Positions 39,011 to 52,781 of a stretch of 64,000 bases of DNA are shown piece by piece. The stretch spans positions 1 through 64,000 of the forward strand of contig NZ_BCTC01000012.1 of assembly GCF_001571085.1 (NCBI RefSeq). The letters are read 5' to 3'. The notes beneath the pieces are model-generated. The model searched no databases, was not told the DNA's origin, and saw only the letters and a program-made list of their open reading frames with translations. How positions within the stretch are numbered: position 1 is the stretch's first letter; each line of letters begins with the position of its first letter. The stretch comes from Azohydromonas lata NBRC 102462 (GTDB lineage Bacteria > Pseudomonadota > Gammaproteobacteria > Burkholderiales > Burkholderiaceae_C). The position numbers were made by a program, and so were the translations under genes.

Positions 39011-39884
39011 GCAATACCTCCAGGGCTGCGCCCATGCGCCGGCGGGCCACCGACAAGGCCAGGCGCTGTAGCGGGTGGCGGTGCCCGCCCGGGCGCCAGG
39101 TGCGCACGTACTTGTTGCGGTAGGCGTCGAAATGCAGCCCATAGGGCGCAGGCCACACCTTGCCGCGGCCCAGCAGCAGCTTGACGCTCTCGCCCGCTGC
39201 CATCCCGGCCGCAAGCTGGCAGCCGATGATGGTGGACGGCCCGCGCCGCTCGGCCAGGTTCAGCGTCGAGGGATCGACCAGATAGGCCCCGTGCAGCCCC
39301 GCCGGCGCCAGGCCCAGCAGGAAACGCAGCGCCTTCTCGCCGTCCGGCAAATCGCCCCAGCCGAAATACTCCTCAAAGGACATGCGCCCGGGCAGGAAAT
39401 TCAGCACCGCCGAACCCATGCCCAATGGCGCCGCCGTGCAGGCCGGAATTTTCTTGACATGACAGGCTTCGAAAACCATTTGCCGCGCGGCAAACGCAAA
39501 AAAATCCAGCCCATCTATATACAAATCGACACCATCAAAAAAGGCATCGATATTGGCCTTGTCCACGCCCTGGCCGAACACCCTGATATCAAGCTCAGGA
39601 TTGATGTCCAGCGCCATGGCCTTGAGCACTTCGGCCTTTGGACGGTCCAGGCTGCTCATGGTGGCACCCACCTGGCGATTGAAATTGACGACGTCGAAAA
39701 CGTCAAAATCAGCAATATGAAAGGCCCCAATGCCCAGGCGGGCCAGCGTGAGCAGATGCACCCCCCCCACGCCACCCATGCCGGCAATGGCCACACGTTT
39801 GCCGCGCAATATATTTTGTTCGGCACGCGTTACCCAACCGATATTCCTGGAAAACGCGTTTTGATATTCAAATCTGGCGTCCAT
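39000..39884 (-). CDS. ThiF / E1-like adenylyltransferase
   Basis: A 294-residue protein with the E1-like ATP-binding fold: GMGGVGGVHLLTLARLGIG (residues about 35-53), then the acidic strand ADFDVFDVVNFNRQVGA, with the Arg that contacts ATP. A cysteine in IPACTAAPLGMG could be the thiol acceptor. The two CxxC zinc motifs of classic ThiF/MoeB are not seen. No ubiquitin-like ThiS/MoaD partner or JAB protease is nearby. It probably adenylates a C-terminal carboxylate or small acid as part of a peptide or cofactor modification with the nitroreductase. The 5' half has lower GC than its surroundings. Confidence 0.82.
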   Translation of the reverse strand: MDARFEYQNAFSRNIGWVTRAEQNILRGKRVAIAGMGGVGGVHLLTLARLGIGAFHIADFDVFDVVNFNRQVGATMSSLDRPKAEVLKAMALDINPELDIRVFGQGVDKANIDAFFDGVDLYIDGLDFFAFAARQMVFEACHVKKIPACTAAPLGMGSAVLNFLPGRMSFEEYFGWGDLPDGEKALRFLLGLAPAGLHGAYLVDPSTLNLAERRGPSTIIGCQLAAGMAAGESVKLLLGRGKVWPAPYGLHFDAYRNKYVRTWRPGGHRHPLQRLALSVARRRMGAALEVLHAA

Positions 39885-40037
39885 ACATCCTATAAAGTCG
39901 CCACTTATTAGTGCAGACGAATACTGTAGGGGACAAGTGCAGAATTGAAGAGACGACAAGCGCCAATAAAATCACGCTGTCTTAAGCAACGTCATGCCCG
40001 CGCGGGGCCGGGCATGGGCGCATTGCGCGCAAAGAGC

Positions 40038-40065
40038 GGCCGGCACCGCGAACCCGGTGCCGGCC
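40038..40065 (-). terminator. Hairpin after parC
   Basis: An 11-pair GC stem (GGCCGGCACCG with CGGTGCCGGCC) 19 bases past the parC stop, followed on the minus strand by GCTCTTTG. The stem is strong but the T-run weak. Confidence 0.5.
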
Positions 40066-40083
40066 GTGGGCAGCTTGGGCGCG

Positions 40084-42423
<2,340 letters not shown>

Positions 42424-42533
42424 GTCTTGTTGTTTCGCCAGCCCTCAAGGACTGAGGGCGGCAGGCTCCAAAGGCCTGCCGCCGTTGAATGGGTTGTGAA
42501 AACCGCGCCTGTGGCGGCGTCCCCGGACGCTCC

Positions 42534-45898
<3,365 letters not shown>

Positions 45899-45910
45899 TG
45901 GCGCACCGCC

Positions 45911-46045
45911 ATGGCACCGCGCTCTCGCACCAGGCGCTTGCTCGGCTGGGCCGTGGCCGCGCTGGTGCTGGCCCTGGTGTTCCTGGCCTACCTGCGCCCG
46001 TCCATGGTGTTCAGCGTCGCCAACCAGCTCTGGAGCTGTTTCTAG
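45911..46045 (+). CDS. 44-residue single-span membrane peptide
   Basis: A short ORF starting 12 bases after the MFS stop codon. The Arg-rich N-terminus MAPRSRTRRLLGW is followed by one hydrophobic segment (about residues 13-28) and the tail ending NQLWSCF. Codon usage is like the neighbours and the charge pattern fits an inner-membrane single span with the N-terminus inside. A small protein with a similar end is, I believe, present in relatives, but I cannot check. It could help the MFS pump or be unrelated. Confidence 0.6.
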   Translation: MAPRSRTRRLLGWAVAALVLALVFLAYLRPSMVFSVANQLWSCF

Positions 46046-46083
46046 AGCCGGCGGCGCCCCCCGCTTCAACCTGAGTTCTGCGC

Positions 46084-46641
46084 ATGCATTCCAGCTCCTC
46101 CCCCGCTGACGCCGCTTCGCCCTGGATTCGCCGCTTCACGCCGCTGCTGCCTGCGGGCTGCAGCGTGCTGGACGTGGCCTGCGGCGGCGGCCGCCACGTG
46201 CACTGGTTCGCGCAACGGGGCCACGAGGTGGTGGCGCTGGACCGCGACGCCGAGGCCGTGGCACCGCTGCGGGGCATCGCGCGCGTGGTGGTGGCCGACA
46301 TTGAAAACGGCCCCTGGCCGCTGCCGGGCGAGCGCTTCGGCGCCGTGGTGGTCACGAACTACCTGTGGCGCCCGCTGCTGCCGCGGCTGCTGGAGAGCCT
46401 GCAAGACGGCGGCGTGCTGCTCTATGAAACCTTCGCCGCGGGCAACGAGACGGTGGGCCGCCCGCGCAGCCCGGATTTCCTCTTGCGCCCGGGCGAGCTG
46501 CTCGACGTGGCGCGTGGCCTGCGCGTGGTGGCATTCGAGGACGGCTTCCTGCAGGAGCCCGCGCGCTTCGTGCAGCGCATTGCCGCCGTGCGCGAAGCCC
46601 CACCCGCGCCGGACGCCGCACCGGCGCGCCGTCTTCTGTAG
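46084..46641 (+). CDS. Class I SAM-dependent methyltransferase
   Basis: 185 residues with a Rossmann methyltransferase fold: motif I VLDVACGGGRHVHWFA (about residues 28-43), the acidic end of strand 2 VVALDRDAEAV, and motif NYLWRPLLPRLLESLQDGG. The size and sequence resemble the TehB / UbiE-like small methyltransferases. No active-site residue tells the substrate. It starts 38 bases after the small membrane peptide and lies 66 bases before dapA. Confidence 0.85.
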   Translation: MHSSSSPADAASPWIRRFTPLLPAGCSVLDVACGGGRHVHWFAQRGHEVVALDRDAEAVAPLRGIARVVVADIENGPWPLPGERFGAVVVTNYLWRPLLPRLLESLQDGGVLLYETFAAGNETVGRPRSPDFLLRPGELLDVARGLRVVAFEDGFLQEPARFVQRIAAVREAPPAPDAAPARRLL

Positions 46642-46707
46642 ACCCGGCCCGGCGGGCTGCCGAAACGGGCCGGATAGAATCTCGCGATTAAAGGAAGCTT
46701 CTCTCCC

Positions 46708-47589
46708 ATGAAACCCATCACCGGAAGCATCGTTGCACTGGTCACGCCCATGCACGAAGACGGCAGCGTGGACTACGCCGCGCTGCGCAGCCTGATCGAC
46801 TGGCACATCGCCGAAGGCACCGACTGCATAGGCGTCGTGGGCACCACGGGCGAATCGCCCACGGTGTCGGTGGAGGAGCACTGCGAGATCATCCGCGTGG
46901 CCGTCGAGCAGGCCGCGGGCCGCGTGCCCATCATGGCCGGCGCCGGCGCCAACTCCACGCGCGAAGCCATTGAGCTGTCGGAGTTCGCCCGCAAGGTCGG
47001 CGCCGACTGCACGCTGCAGGTCGTTCCCTACTACAACAAGCCCACGCAGGAGGGCATCTACCGCCACTTCCGCGCCATCGCCGAGGCCGTGGACATCCCC
47101 GTGGTGCTCTACAACGTGCCCGGCCGCACCGTGGCCGATATGGCGCACGACACCGTGCTGCGCTTGGCGCAGGTGCCCGGCATCATCGGCGTCAAGGAAG
47201 CCACCGGCAACATCGACCGCGCCACGTGGCTGATCAAGCAGGCGCCGCAGGGCTTTGGCATCTACTCCGGCGACGACCCCACCGCCTTCGCCCTCATGCT
47301 GGCCGGCGGCCACGGCAACATCAGCGTCACGGCCAACGTGGCCCCGCGCGCCATGGCCGAGCTGTGCAAGGCCGCCATCGCGGGCGACGCCAAGCGCGCC
47401 GTGGAGCTGCACATGCAACTGCTGCCGCTGCACAAGCAGCTCTTCGTGGAGCCCAACCCGATTCCCGTGAAGTGGGCGCTGGCGCGCATGGGCCGTTGCG
47501 GCCCGGCGCTGCGGTTGCCGCTCACCGGCCTGTCCGAGGCGGCGCAGCCGCTGGTGGAACAGGCCCTGCGCGACAGCGGCCTGCTCTGA
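46708..47589 (+). CDS. dapA: 4-hydroxy-tetrahydrodipicolinate synthase
   Basis: Condenses pyruvate and aspartate semialdehyde, first step of the lysine/diaminopimelate branch. 293 residues, TIM barrel. The Schiff-base lysine is K163 in GVKEATGN, Y135 is in VLYNVPGRT, and T46-T47 in GTTGES complete the triad. ATG at 46708 after an AAAGGAAGC site. bamC follows 86 bases downstream, an arrangement shared with E. coli dapA-bamC. Confidence 0.97.
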   Translation: MKPITGSIVALVTPMHEDGSVDYAALRSLIDWHIAEGTDCIGVVGTTGESPTVSVEEHCEIIRVAVEQAAGRVPIMAGAGANSTREAIELSEFARKVGADCTLQVVPYYNKPTQEGIYRHFRAIAEAVDIPVVLYNVPGRTVADMAHDTVLRLAQVPGIIGVKEATGNIDRATWLIKQAPQGFGIYSGDDPTAFALMLAGGHGNISVTANVAPRAMAELCKAAIAGDAKRAVELHMQLLPLHKQLFVEPNPIPVKWALARMGRCGPALRLPLTGLSEAAQPLVEQALRDSGLL

Positions 47590-47675
47590 GCCGACCCGGC
47601 AGCCGGCCACAACGCCGGCTGCGCCGCTCTCGCCCTCCAGACCTTCCGTCCGCCGCGCGGCGGCGGCTTTTCGCG

Positions 47676-48839
47676 ATGCCTGAAATGAACCGTCTCGTCG
47701 TCCCGTCCGCGCTTGTGCTGGCCCTTGGACTCGCCGGCTGCTCCACCATGGAAAACGCGCTGTCCGGCGACAAGCTGGACTACCGCAGCCAGGCCACCAA
47801 GACCGCGCCGCTGGAAATCCCGCCGGACCTGACCCAGCTCGCCCGCGACCAGCAGCGCTACCAGCCGCAAAACGGCCCGGTCAGCGCCGCCACCTACCAG
47901 CAGGCCGCGCCAGCCGCAGGGGCCGCCCCCACGGCGGCGGCCACGCCCGCCGCGGGCGGCGCCGCCACTGCCGGCACGGGTGCCGTGGCACCCACGCAGC
48001 TCGGCGACATGCGCATCGAGCGCGCGGGCAACGAGCGCTGGCTGGTCACCTCGGCCACGCCCGACCAGCTCTGGCCTCAGCTCGTGGCCTTCTGGCAGGA
48101 GCGCGGCTTCAACATCGCCAAGGACGATGCCCAGGCCGGCGTGATCGAGACCGAGTGGGCCGAGAACCGCGCCAAGCTGCCGCAGGACTTCATCCGCCGC
48201 TCCATCGGCAAGATCTTTGACGGCGCCTATTCCACCAGCGAGCGCGACATGTTCCGCACCCGCGTGGAGCGCACCACGCGCGGCACCGAGATCACCATCA
48301 CGCACCGCGGGATGGAAGAGGTCTTCGTCAGCCAGATGCGCGACCAGACCAAGTGGACCGCCCGTCCCAGCGATCCGGGCCTGGAGGCCGAATTCCTCAG
48401 CCGCCTGATGGTCAAGCTCGGCGCCAAGGAGGAAGTGGCCCGCGCCACCGTGGCCCAAGCGCCGGTGCAGGCCCCGCGCGCCCGCGCGCTTGACGGCCAG
48501 GCCGCCGCGCTGCAACTGGACGACAGCTTCGACCGCGCCTGGCGCCGCGTCGGCGTGGCGCTGGACCGCAGCGGCTTCACCGTCGAGGACCGGGACCGCA
48601 CCAGCGGCCTGTACTACGTGCGCTACGTCGACCCCAAGGAAGTCAAGCGCGAGGAGCCCGGCTTCTTCAGCCGCCTCTTCGGCCGCGACGAGAAGCGCGC
48701 CGTGACGGACCGCTACCGCGTGGCCGTCAAGTCCGAGGGCAACGCCAGCACCGTGTCGGTGCAGAACGCCCAAGGTGCGCCGGACGGCGGTGAAGTCGCC
48801 AAGCGCATCGTGCAGGCGCTGCTGGACGACCTGAAGTAA
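47676..48839 (+). CDS. bamC: Outer-membrane assembly lipoprotein BamC
   Basis: A lipoprotein of the BAM complex that inserts beta-barrel proteins. 387 residues. Lipobox LAGC with C22; then the disordered N-terminal segment with the conserved KLDYRSQATKTAPLEIPPDL, a low-complexity Ala/Thr stretch (about 70-105), and two helix-grip domains, the second ending VAKRIVQALLDDLK. The ATG at 47676 (MPEMNRLVV) or the one three codons later at 47685 may be used. Directly after dapA. Confidence 0.93.
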   Translation: MPEMNRLVVPSALVLALGLAGCSTMENALSGDKLDYRSQATKTAPLEIPPDLTQLARDQQRYQPQNGPVSAATYQQAAPAAGAAPTAAATPAAGGAATAGTGAVAPTQLGDMRIERAGNERWLVTSATPDQLWPQLVAFWQERGFNIAKDDAQAGVIETEWAENRAKLPQDFIRRSIGKIFDGAYSTSERDMFRTRVERTTRGTEITITHRGMEEVFVSQMRDQTKWTARPSDPGLEAEFLSRLMVKLGAKEEVARATVAQAPVQAPRARALDGQAAALQLDDSFDRAWRRVGVALDRSGFTVEDRDRTSGLYYVRYVDPKEVKREEPGFFSRLFGRDEKRAVTDRYRVAVKSEGNASTVSVQNAQGAPDGGEVAKRIVQALLDDLK

Positions 48840-48879
48840 GCCTTTCGCTGACAACCTCTTCCCGGCAGTACCGCGGGTG

Positions 48880-49677
48880 ATGCGCTTCAGCAACCTGGGC
48901 AGCGGCAGCTCAGGCAATTCGACCCTGGTCGAGGCCGGCCCCGCCGGCCGGCCCACGCGGCTGCTGGTGGACTGCGGCTTCTCCATGCGCGAGCTGGGCC
49001 GGCGCTTGGCGCTGCGCGGCGTGGAGCTTGGGCAGATCGACGCCGTGTTCGTCACGCACGAGCATGGCGACCACGTGGGCTGCGCCCTCACGCTGGCACG
49101 CCGCCATGGCGTGCGGCTGTGCATGAGCGCGGGCACTTGGGCCGCGCTGCGCCGCAAGGCGGGGCTGGACGAGTCCGACGCCGAGCCCGCTTTCCTGCAG
49201 GTGCTGGCCTGCGGCGACAGGCTGGACTTGGGCGCGCTGCAGCTTCAACCCTTTGGCGTGCCGCATGACGCGCGCGAGCCGCTGCAGTTGCGCGTGCACG
49301 ATGGCCAGCACCACCTGGGCCTGCTCACCGACTTGGGCGAGGTGACGGACGCCGTCGCCCAAGCCCTTGGCGGCTGCGATGCCCTGCTGCTGGAAACCAA
49401 TCACGACCGCGACATGCTGGCCGCCGGGCCCTATCCCTGGGTGCTCAAGCGCCGCATCAGCGGCCGCTTCGGCCACCTGGAAAACAGCCTGTCCGCCGCG
49501 CTGCTGCAGCGGCTTCACCACGCCGGGCTGCGCCACGTGGTGGCCGCGCACCTGAGCCGCCAGAACAACACGCCTGAGCTGGCCGCGCAGGCGCTGGCCG
49601 CGGCCTTGGGCACGGGCGTGCAGGACGTGCTCGTCGCCGACCCCGTGCACGGCTGCGGCTGGCTGGACCTGCACTGA
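48880..49677 (+). CDS. MBL-fold metallo-hydrolase (YycJ/WalJ-like)
   Basis: 265 residues of the metallo-beta-lactamase fold. The opening MRFSNLGSGSSGNSTLVEAG and the metal motif THEHGDH (residues 59-65) identify the YycJ-like branch; ETNHD and AAHLSRQNNTPELA follow. Some relatives act as nucleases, but the substrate here is unknown. ATG at 48880; a GTG one codon earlier is possible. It follows bamC by 40 bases. Confidence 0.88.
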   Translation: MRFSNLGSGSSGNSTLVEAGPAGRPTRLLVDCGFSMRELGRRLALRGVELGQIDAVFVTHEHGDHVGCALTLARRHGVRLCMSAGTWAALRRKAGLDESDAEPAFLQVLACGDRLDLGALQLQPFGVPHDAREPLQLRVHDGQHHLGLLTDLGEVTDAVAQALGGCDALLLETNHDRDMLAAGPYPWVLKRRISGRFGHLENSLSAALLQRLHHAGLRHVVAAHLSRQNNTPELAAQALAAALGTGVQDVLVADPVHGCGWLDLH

Positions 49678-49856
49678 ACGGGCGCGCGCCACGGCGCGCT
49701 TTTCAATGTCCCCAGCACGGCTCCCGCGTCCCGGAGCGTGCATGCGTGCGCACGAATCGTCCGGCGCCACGCCGCAAGTGAAGCGCAGGCGGCTTGTGGA
49801 GCGCATCGCGCATCCCGCTCTTCGCCCCGTCCCGGGCCGCATCCGCTCCCGGCCAT

Positions 49857-49886
49857 AAAAAAAGCCGCCCGCAGGCGGCTTCTTTT
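49857..49886. terminator. Bidirectional terminator
   Basis: AAGCCGCC and GGCGGCTT pair around a four-base loop. On the minus strand seven T follow; on the plus strand TTCTTTT follows. It ends both the metallo-hydrolase gene and the small lipoprotein gene. Confidence 0.85.
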
Positions 49887-49904
49887 CCAGCTGTGGCTTG
49901 CAGA

Positions 49905-50117
49905 TTACTGCGAAGCGGCAGAGGCAGCGGCGGAAGCGGCCGAAGCGGCAGCGTCGGCGGCGCCAGCAGCGGCGGAAGCGGCAGCGGAGGCAGACTCGGC
50001 GGCCGGAGCAGCGGCGGGAGCGGGAGCCGGGGCGGGGGCAGGAGCTTCTTCCTTCTTGCCGCAAGCGGTCAGGGCAGCGGCGGCAATGACGGCAGCCAGC
50101 AGGAGCGACTTGTTCAT
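49905..50117 (-). CDS. Small Ala-rich lipoprotein
   Basis: A 70-residue protein with a lipoprotein signal: MNKSLLLAAVIAAAALTAC, C19 as the lipid site, then GKKEE. The rest is almost only Ala, Pro, Ser and Asp, in a Pro-Ala repeat followed by Ala-Ser-Ala runs likely to form a helix. The ATG at 50117 follows GAGGAC at good spacing. No domain is recognised; a structural outer-membrane or peptidoglycan-associated role is only a guess. A T-rich terminator follows it. Confidence 0.75.
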   Translation of the reverse strand: MNKSLLLAAVIAAAALTACGKKEEAPAPAPAPAPAAAPAAESASAAASAAAGAADAAASAASAAASAASQ

Positions 50118-50358
50118 TTGTGTGTCCTCGAATTCGAAAAGTAGTCGAACAATTACCAATCGGCTGGGGTGTTCGAAGCCCCGACTCACGGGGACGCGGA
50201 TCGTTACTTGTGAACCTTGTCCAACCTGAAATTATACCGTTGCACTAGGGTAGGTCCCTACTGCAACGGGCCGCTGCGCCCTTGGACGGTGCAAGCGTTG
50301 CGGCCACGCATCACTTTCGTGCCTGTAACGATTGCTGCCTTGATTGGAAGTTGAGGCC

Positions 50359-51486
50359 TCAAGCTTCCAGCGGCTGCACCCAGCCGGCGCAGGCCCAATC
50401 GCGGAGCAATTCGTGTGCGTCCTCGCTCAATGCGGCCACGTCGCGCGCGGACAGCCGGCCCTCGTCGGCCAGGCGGCGCATGAGCCGCGCGTCGCGCCCG
50501 CCGGCGCGGAAGGACTCGCCGTTGATGAAGACGAATTTCTCGTCATACATCATGCGGCTGCGCCGGTGCAGGGCAACGCCGCCCGCGACGTCCGCGTCCT
50601 CGTTCTGCTCGAACCACACGATGGGTTTGGGCTCGCTCAGGATCTCCCCCAGCGCCGCCTGCAGCAGCGCCGGGTCGCGCAGCGCACGCTCCAGAGCGCG
50701 GCGCGCGAAGTCCGACAGCGCCTGCGGAATCTCGCCCGGCGTGGCGGTGGCGGGCTGCTTGGGGTCGCGGTAGAGGCGGCCCTTCTCCTCCTCGTCCATG
50801 AGCTCCGGCAGGCGCTGCAGCAACTCGCGGGCGAGGTCGTCCTCGCAGGGCACGCGGAAGCCCGCCGAGCAGGTCATGCACTCGCCGTCCACGGCCGTGC
50901 CGTCGTGGCCCCAGCGCGGGGGCAGGTAGAGCATGTCGCCGGGCTCCAGCACCACGTCCTCGGTGGGTTGGAAGTTGGCCAGCAGCTTCAGCGGCACGCC
51001 GGGCACCAGGGATTCGTCCTGCACCGGGCCTATGCGCCAGCGGCGCTTGCCCTGCACCTGAATGAGGAACACGTCGTAGTTGTCCATGTGGGCGCCGACG
51101 CCGCCGCCCTCGCTGGCCCAAGAGATCATCAGGTCGTCCAGCCGCGCCTGCGGAACGAAGCGAAAGCGCGAGAGCAACTCGTGCGCGGCCGGCACGTGGT
51201 GGTCCAGCCCCTGCACCAGCAGCGTCCAGCGCGGCTGCTTGACCGCGGGCAGTGCCTGGCGCGGCAGCGGCCCGTGGCGCAGCTTCCAGGCGTCGCCCTT
51301 GGCGACGATGACGCGGGATTCGACGTCCTCCTGCTGCGCCAGCGCGAACATGTCGGCACGGGTGATGGGCGGCGTGATGCCGGGAAGGGCCTGGCGCACC
51401 AGCAAGGGCTTTTTCTGCCAGTAGCGGCGCATGAAGGTGGCGGGGCTGATGCCGCCGAGAAGGGTCGTGGCTTGGTCAATCTGCAT
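50359..51486 (-). CDS. JmjC-domain ribosomal oxygenase, RoxA (YcfD)-like
   Basis: A 2-oxoglutarate and iron-dependent oxygenase. E. coli RoxA hydroxylates an arginine of ribosomal protein uL16; this 375-residue protein has the same layout. The JmjC core holds the metal motif H-x-D in GAHMDNYDVF and a distal histidine in PPRWGHDGTA, and a C-terminal winged-helix-like domain. I take the ATG at 51486 (MQIDQATTLLGG); an ATG five codons upstream is possible. It is divergent from the FKBP gene with 38 bases between starts. Confidence 0.9.
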   Translation of the reverse strand: MQIDQATTLLGGISPATFMRRYWQKKPLLVRQALPGITPPITRADMFALAQQEDVESRVIVAKGDAWKLRHGPLPRQALPAVKQPRWTLLVQGLDHHVPAAHELLSRFRFVPQARLDDLMISWASEGGGVGAHMDNYDVFLIQVQGKRRWRIGPVQDESLVPGVPLKLLANFQPTEDVVLEPGDMLYLPPRWGHDGTAVDGECMTCSAGFRVPCEDDLARELLQRLPELMDEEEKGRLYRDPKQPATATPGEIPQALSDFARRALERALRDPALLQAALGEILSEPKPIVWFEQNEDADVAGGVALHRRSRMMYDEKFVFINGESFRAGGRDARLMRRLADEGRLSARDVAALSEDAHELLRDWACAGWVQPLEA

Positions 51487-51524
51487 TCCCGGGATTGTCA
51501 TGCCCGCTGTGGCATCCTCGGACG

Positions 51525-52055
51525 ATGAACATCAACGCACCTTGCGTGGTCAGCCTCTCCTGGACGCTGGCCGACGCACAAGGCCAGACCATCGACGAGC
51601 TGGCCGATCCGGTCGAATTCTTTTACGGCGGCGAAGACCTCCTGCCCAAGGTCGAAGAAGCCCTGGCCGGCCACGAGACCGGCCACGAGGCCTGGCTGCA
51701 CCTGGAGCCCGAGCACGCCTTCGGCGACTACAAGCCTGAGCTGGTGTGCTTCGAGGCCAGAAGCCTGTTCCCCGAGCAGGTCGAGCCCGGCATGGCCTTC
51801 GAAGGGCTGCCTGAGGGCAGCGCCACCACCGGCATGCCCGCCGACACCGTCTACATGGTCACCGAGGTGTACCCGGAGCACGTGGTGCTGGACGGCAACC
51901 ACCCGCTGGCCGGCATCGCGCTGCAGCTGCACATCAAGGTGCGCGACGTGCGCGAGGCCACCGAGGAAGAAATCGAGGCCGGCAGCGTCGGCGACAGCGT
52001 GCTGGCCCTCCTGGCCCCGCCGCCCGGCGCGCCGCGCGACGAAACGCTGCACTGA
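51525..52055 (+). CDS. FKBP-type peptidyl-prolyl isomerase (SlyD-like)
   Basis: A 176-residue isomerase/chaperone. The FKBP half-domains are interrupted by an insert-in-flap region, as in SlyD: FFYGGEDLLPKVEEALAGHE, then AFGDYKPELV, the IF domain and DGNHPLAGIALQLHIKVRDV. The His-rich nickel-binding tail of E. coli SlyD is absent. ATG at 51525. It shares a very short divergent promoter region with the RoxA-like gene; both touch protein folding or the ribosome. Confidence 0.88.
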   Translation: MNINAPCVVSLSWTLADAQGQTIDELADPVEFFYGGEDLLPKVEEALAGHETGHEAWLHLEPEHAFGDYKPELVCFEARSLFPEQVEPGMAFEGLPEGSATTGMPADTVYMVTEVYPEHVVLDGNHPLAGIALQLHIKVRDVREATEEEIEAGSVGDSVLALLAPPPGAPRDETLH

Positions 52056-52087
52056 CAGCGCCGAAGTAAAGAGAAGGAAGTACAGGC

Positions 52088-52714
52088 ATGAGCTCCGGCA
52101 TCCAATGGGACCTGTTCCTCGCCGCTGCCACGGCGCTGGCCCTCACGCCGGGGCCGGACATGATTTACGTCGTCTCGCGCGCGCTGGCGCAGGGCCGCAA
52201 GGCGGCGCTGATCTCCGCGGCCGGGCTGACGCTGGGCGTGGCGGCCCACACCTTCTTCGCCGCCTTCGGCGTGACGGTGCTGCTGCAGACCTCGGAGATC
52301 GCCTTCACGGCGCTCAAGGTCGCGGGCGCCTGCTATCTGCTGTGGATGGGCGTGCAGCTGTGGCGCGCGGCGCCGAGCATGGACATCCACGCCGCGTCTG
52401 ACCGCCTGGGCCCGCGCGCCCTCTTCCTGCAAGGCGCCCTGTCCGCGCTGCTCAACCCCAAGCTGGCCCTTTTCTTCCTGGCCTTCCTGCCGCAGTTCGT
52501 CCCGGCCGACAGCGCCTCGCCGGCGCTGGACACGGTGCTGCTGGGCCTGGCCTTTGGCGCCATTGGCGTGCCGGTGCAGGCCGTGGCGGGCTGGGTGGCC
52601 GGATCGCTGAGCCAGGCGCTGCGCCGCAACCCGCGCGCGGTGGTGAGCACCTTCCGCTTCAGCGGCGCGCTCATGCTCATCCTGGGCTTGAGGCTGCTGG
52701 TGTCGCCGCGCTGA
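52088..52714 (+). CDS. LysE/RhtB family amino-acid exporter
   Basis: 208 residues with about six membrane segments. The N-terminal ALALTPGPDMIYVVSRALAQGRK and the LSALLNPKLALFFLAFLPQF segment are typical of the LysE superfamily. Exports an amino acid or homoserine lactone; the substrate is unknown. ATG at 52088, preceded by GAAGGAAG. It follows the FKBP gene by 32 bases and ends at a bidirectional terminator. Confidence 0.9.
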   Translation: MSSGIQWDLFLAAATALALTPGPDMIYVVSRALAQGRKAALISAAGLTLGVAAHTFFAAFGVTVLLQTSEIAFTALKVAGACYLLWMGVQLWRAAPSMDIHAASDRLGPRALFLQGALSALLNPKLALFFLAFLPQFVPADSASPALDTVLLGLAFGAIGVPVQAVAGWVAGSLSQALRRNPRAVVSTFRFSGALMLILGLRLLVSPR

Positions 52715-52732
52715 CAGCGCTTGCCCGACGCG

Positions 52733-52760
52733 AAAAAGCCGGCCCGCGGGCCGGCTTTTT
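52733..52760. terminator. Bidirectional terminator between lysE-like and RND genes
   Basis: A near-perfect palindrome, AAAAAGCCGGCCC and GGGCCGGCTTTTT with a two-base centre, giving a T-run on both strands. Confidence 0.92.
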
Positions 52761-52781
52761 CATTGGGCGGCGCCTGGCGGC

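Noticed and set aside
42457..42483. Inverted repeat GGCGGCAGGC / GCCTGCCGCC between parE and parC, considered as a terminator
   Set aside because: No T-run follows on the minus strand, and ending transcription here would separate parE from parC. It may be just an RNA fold.
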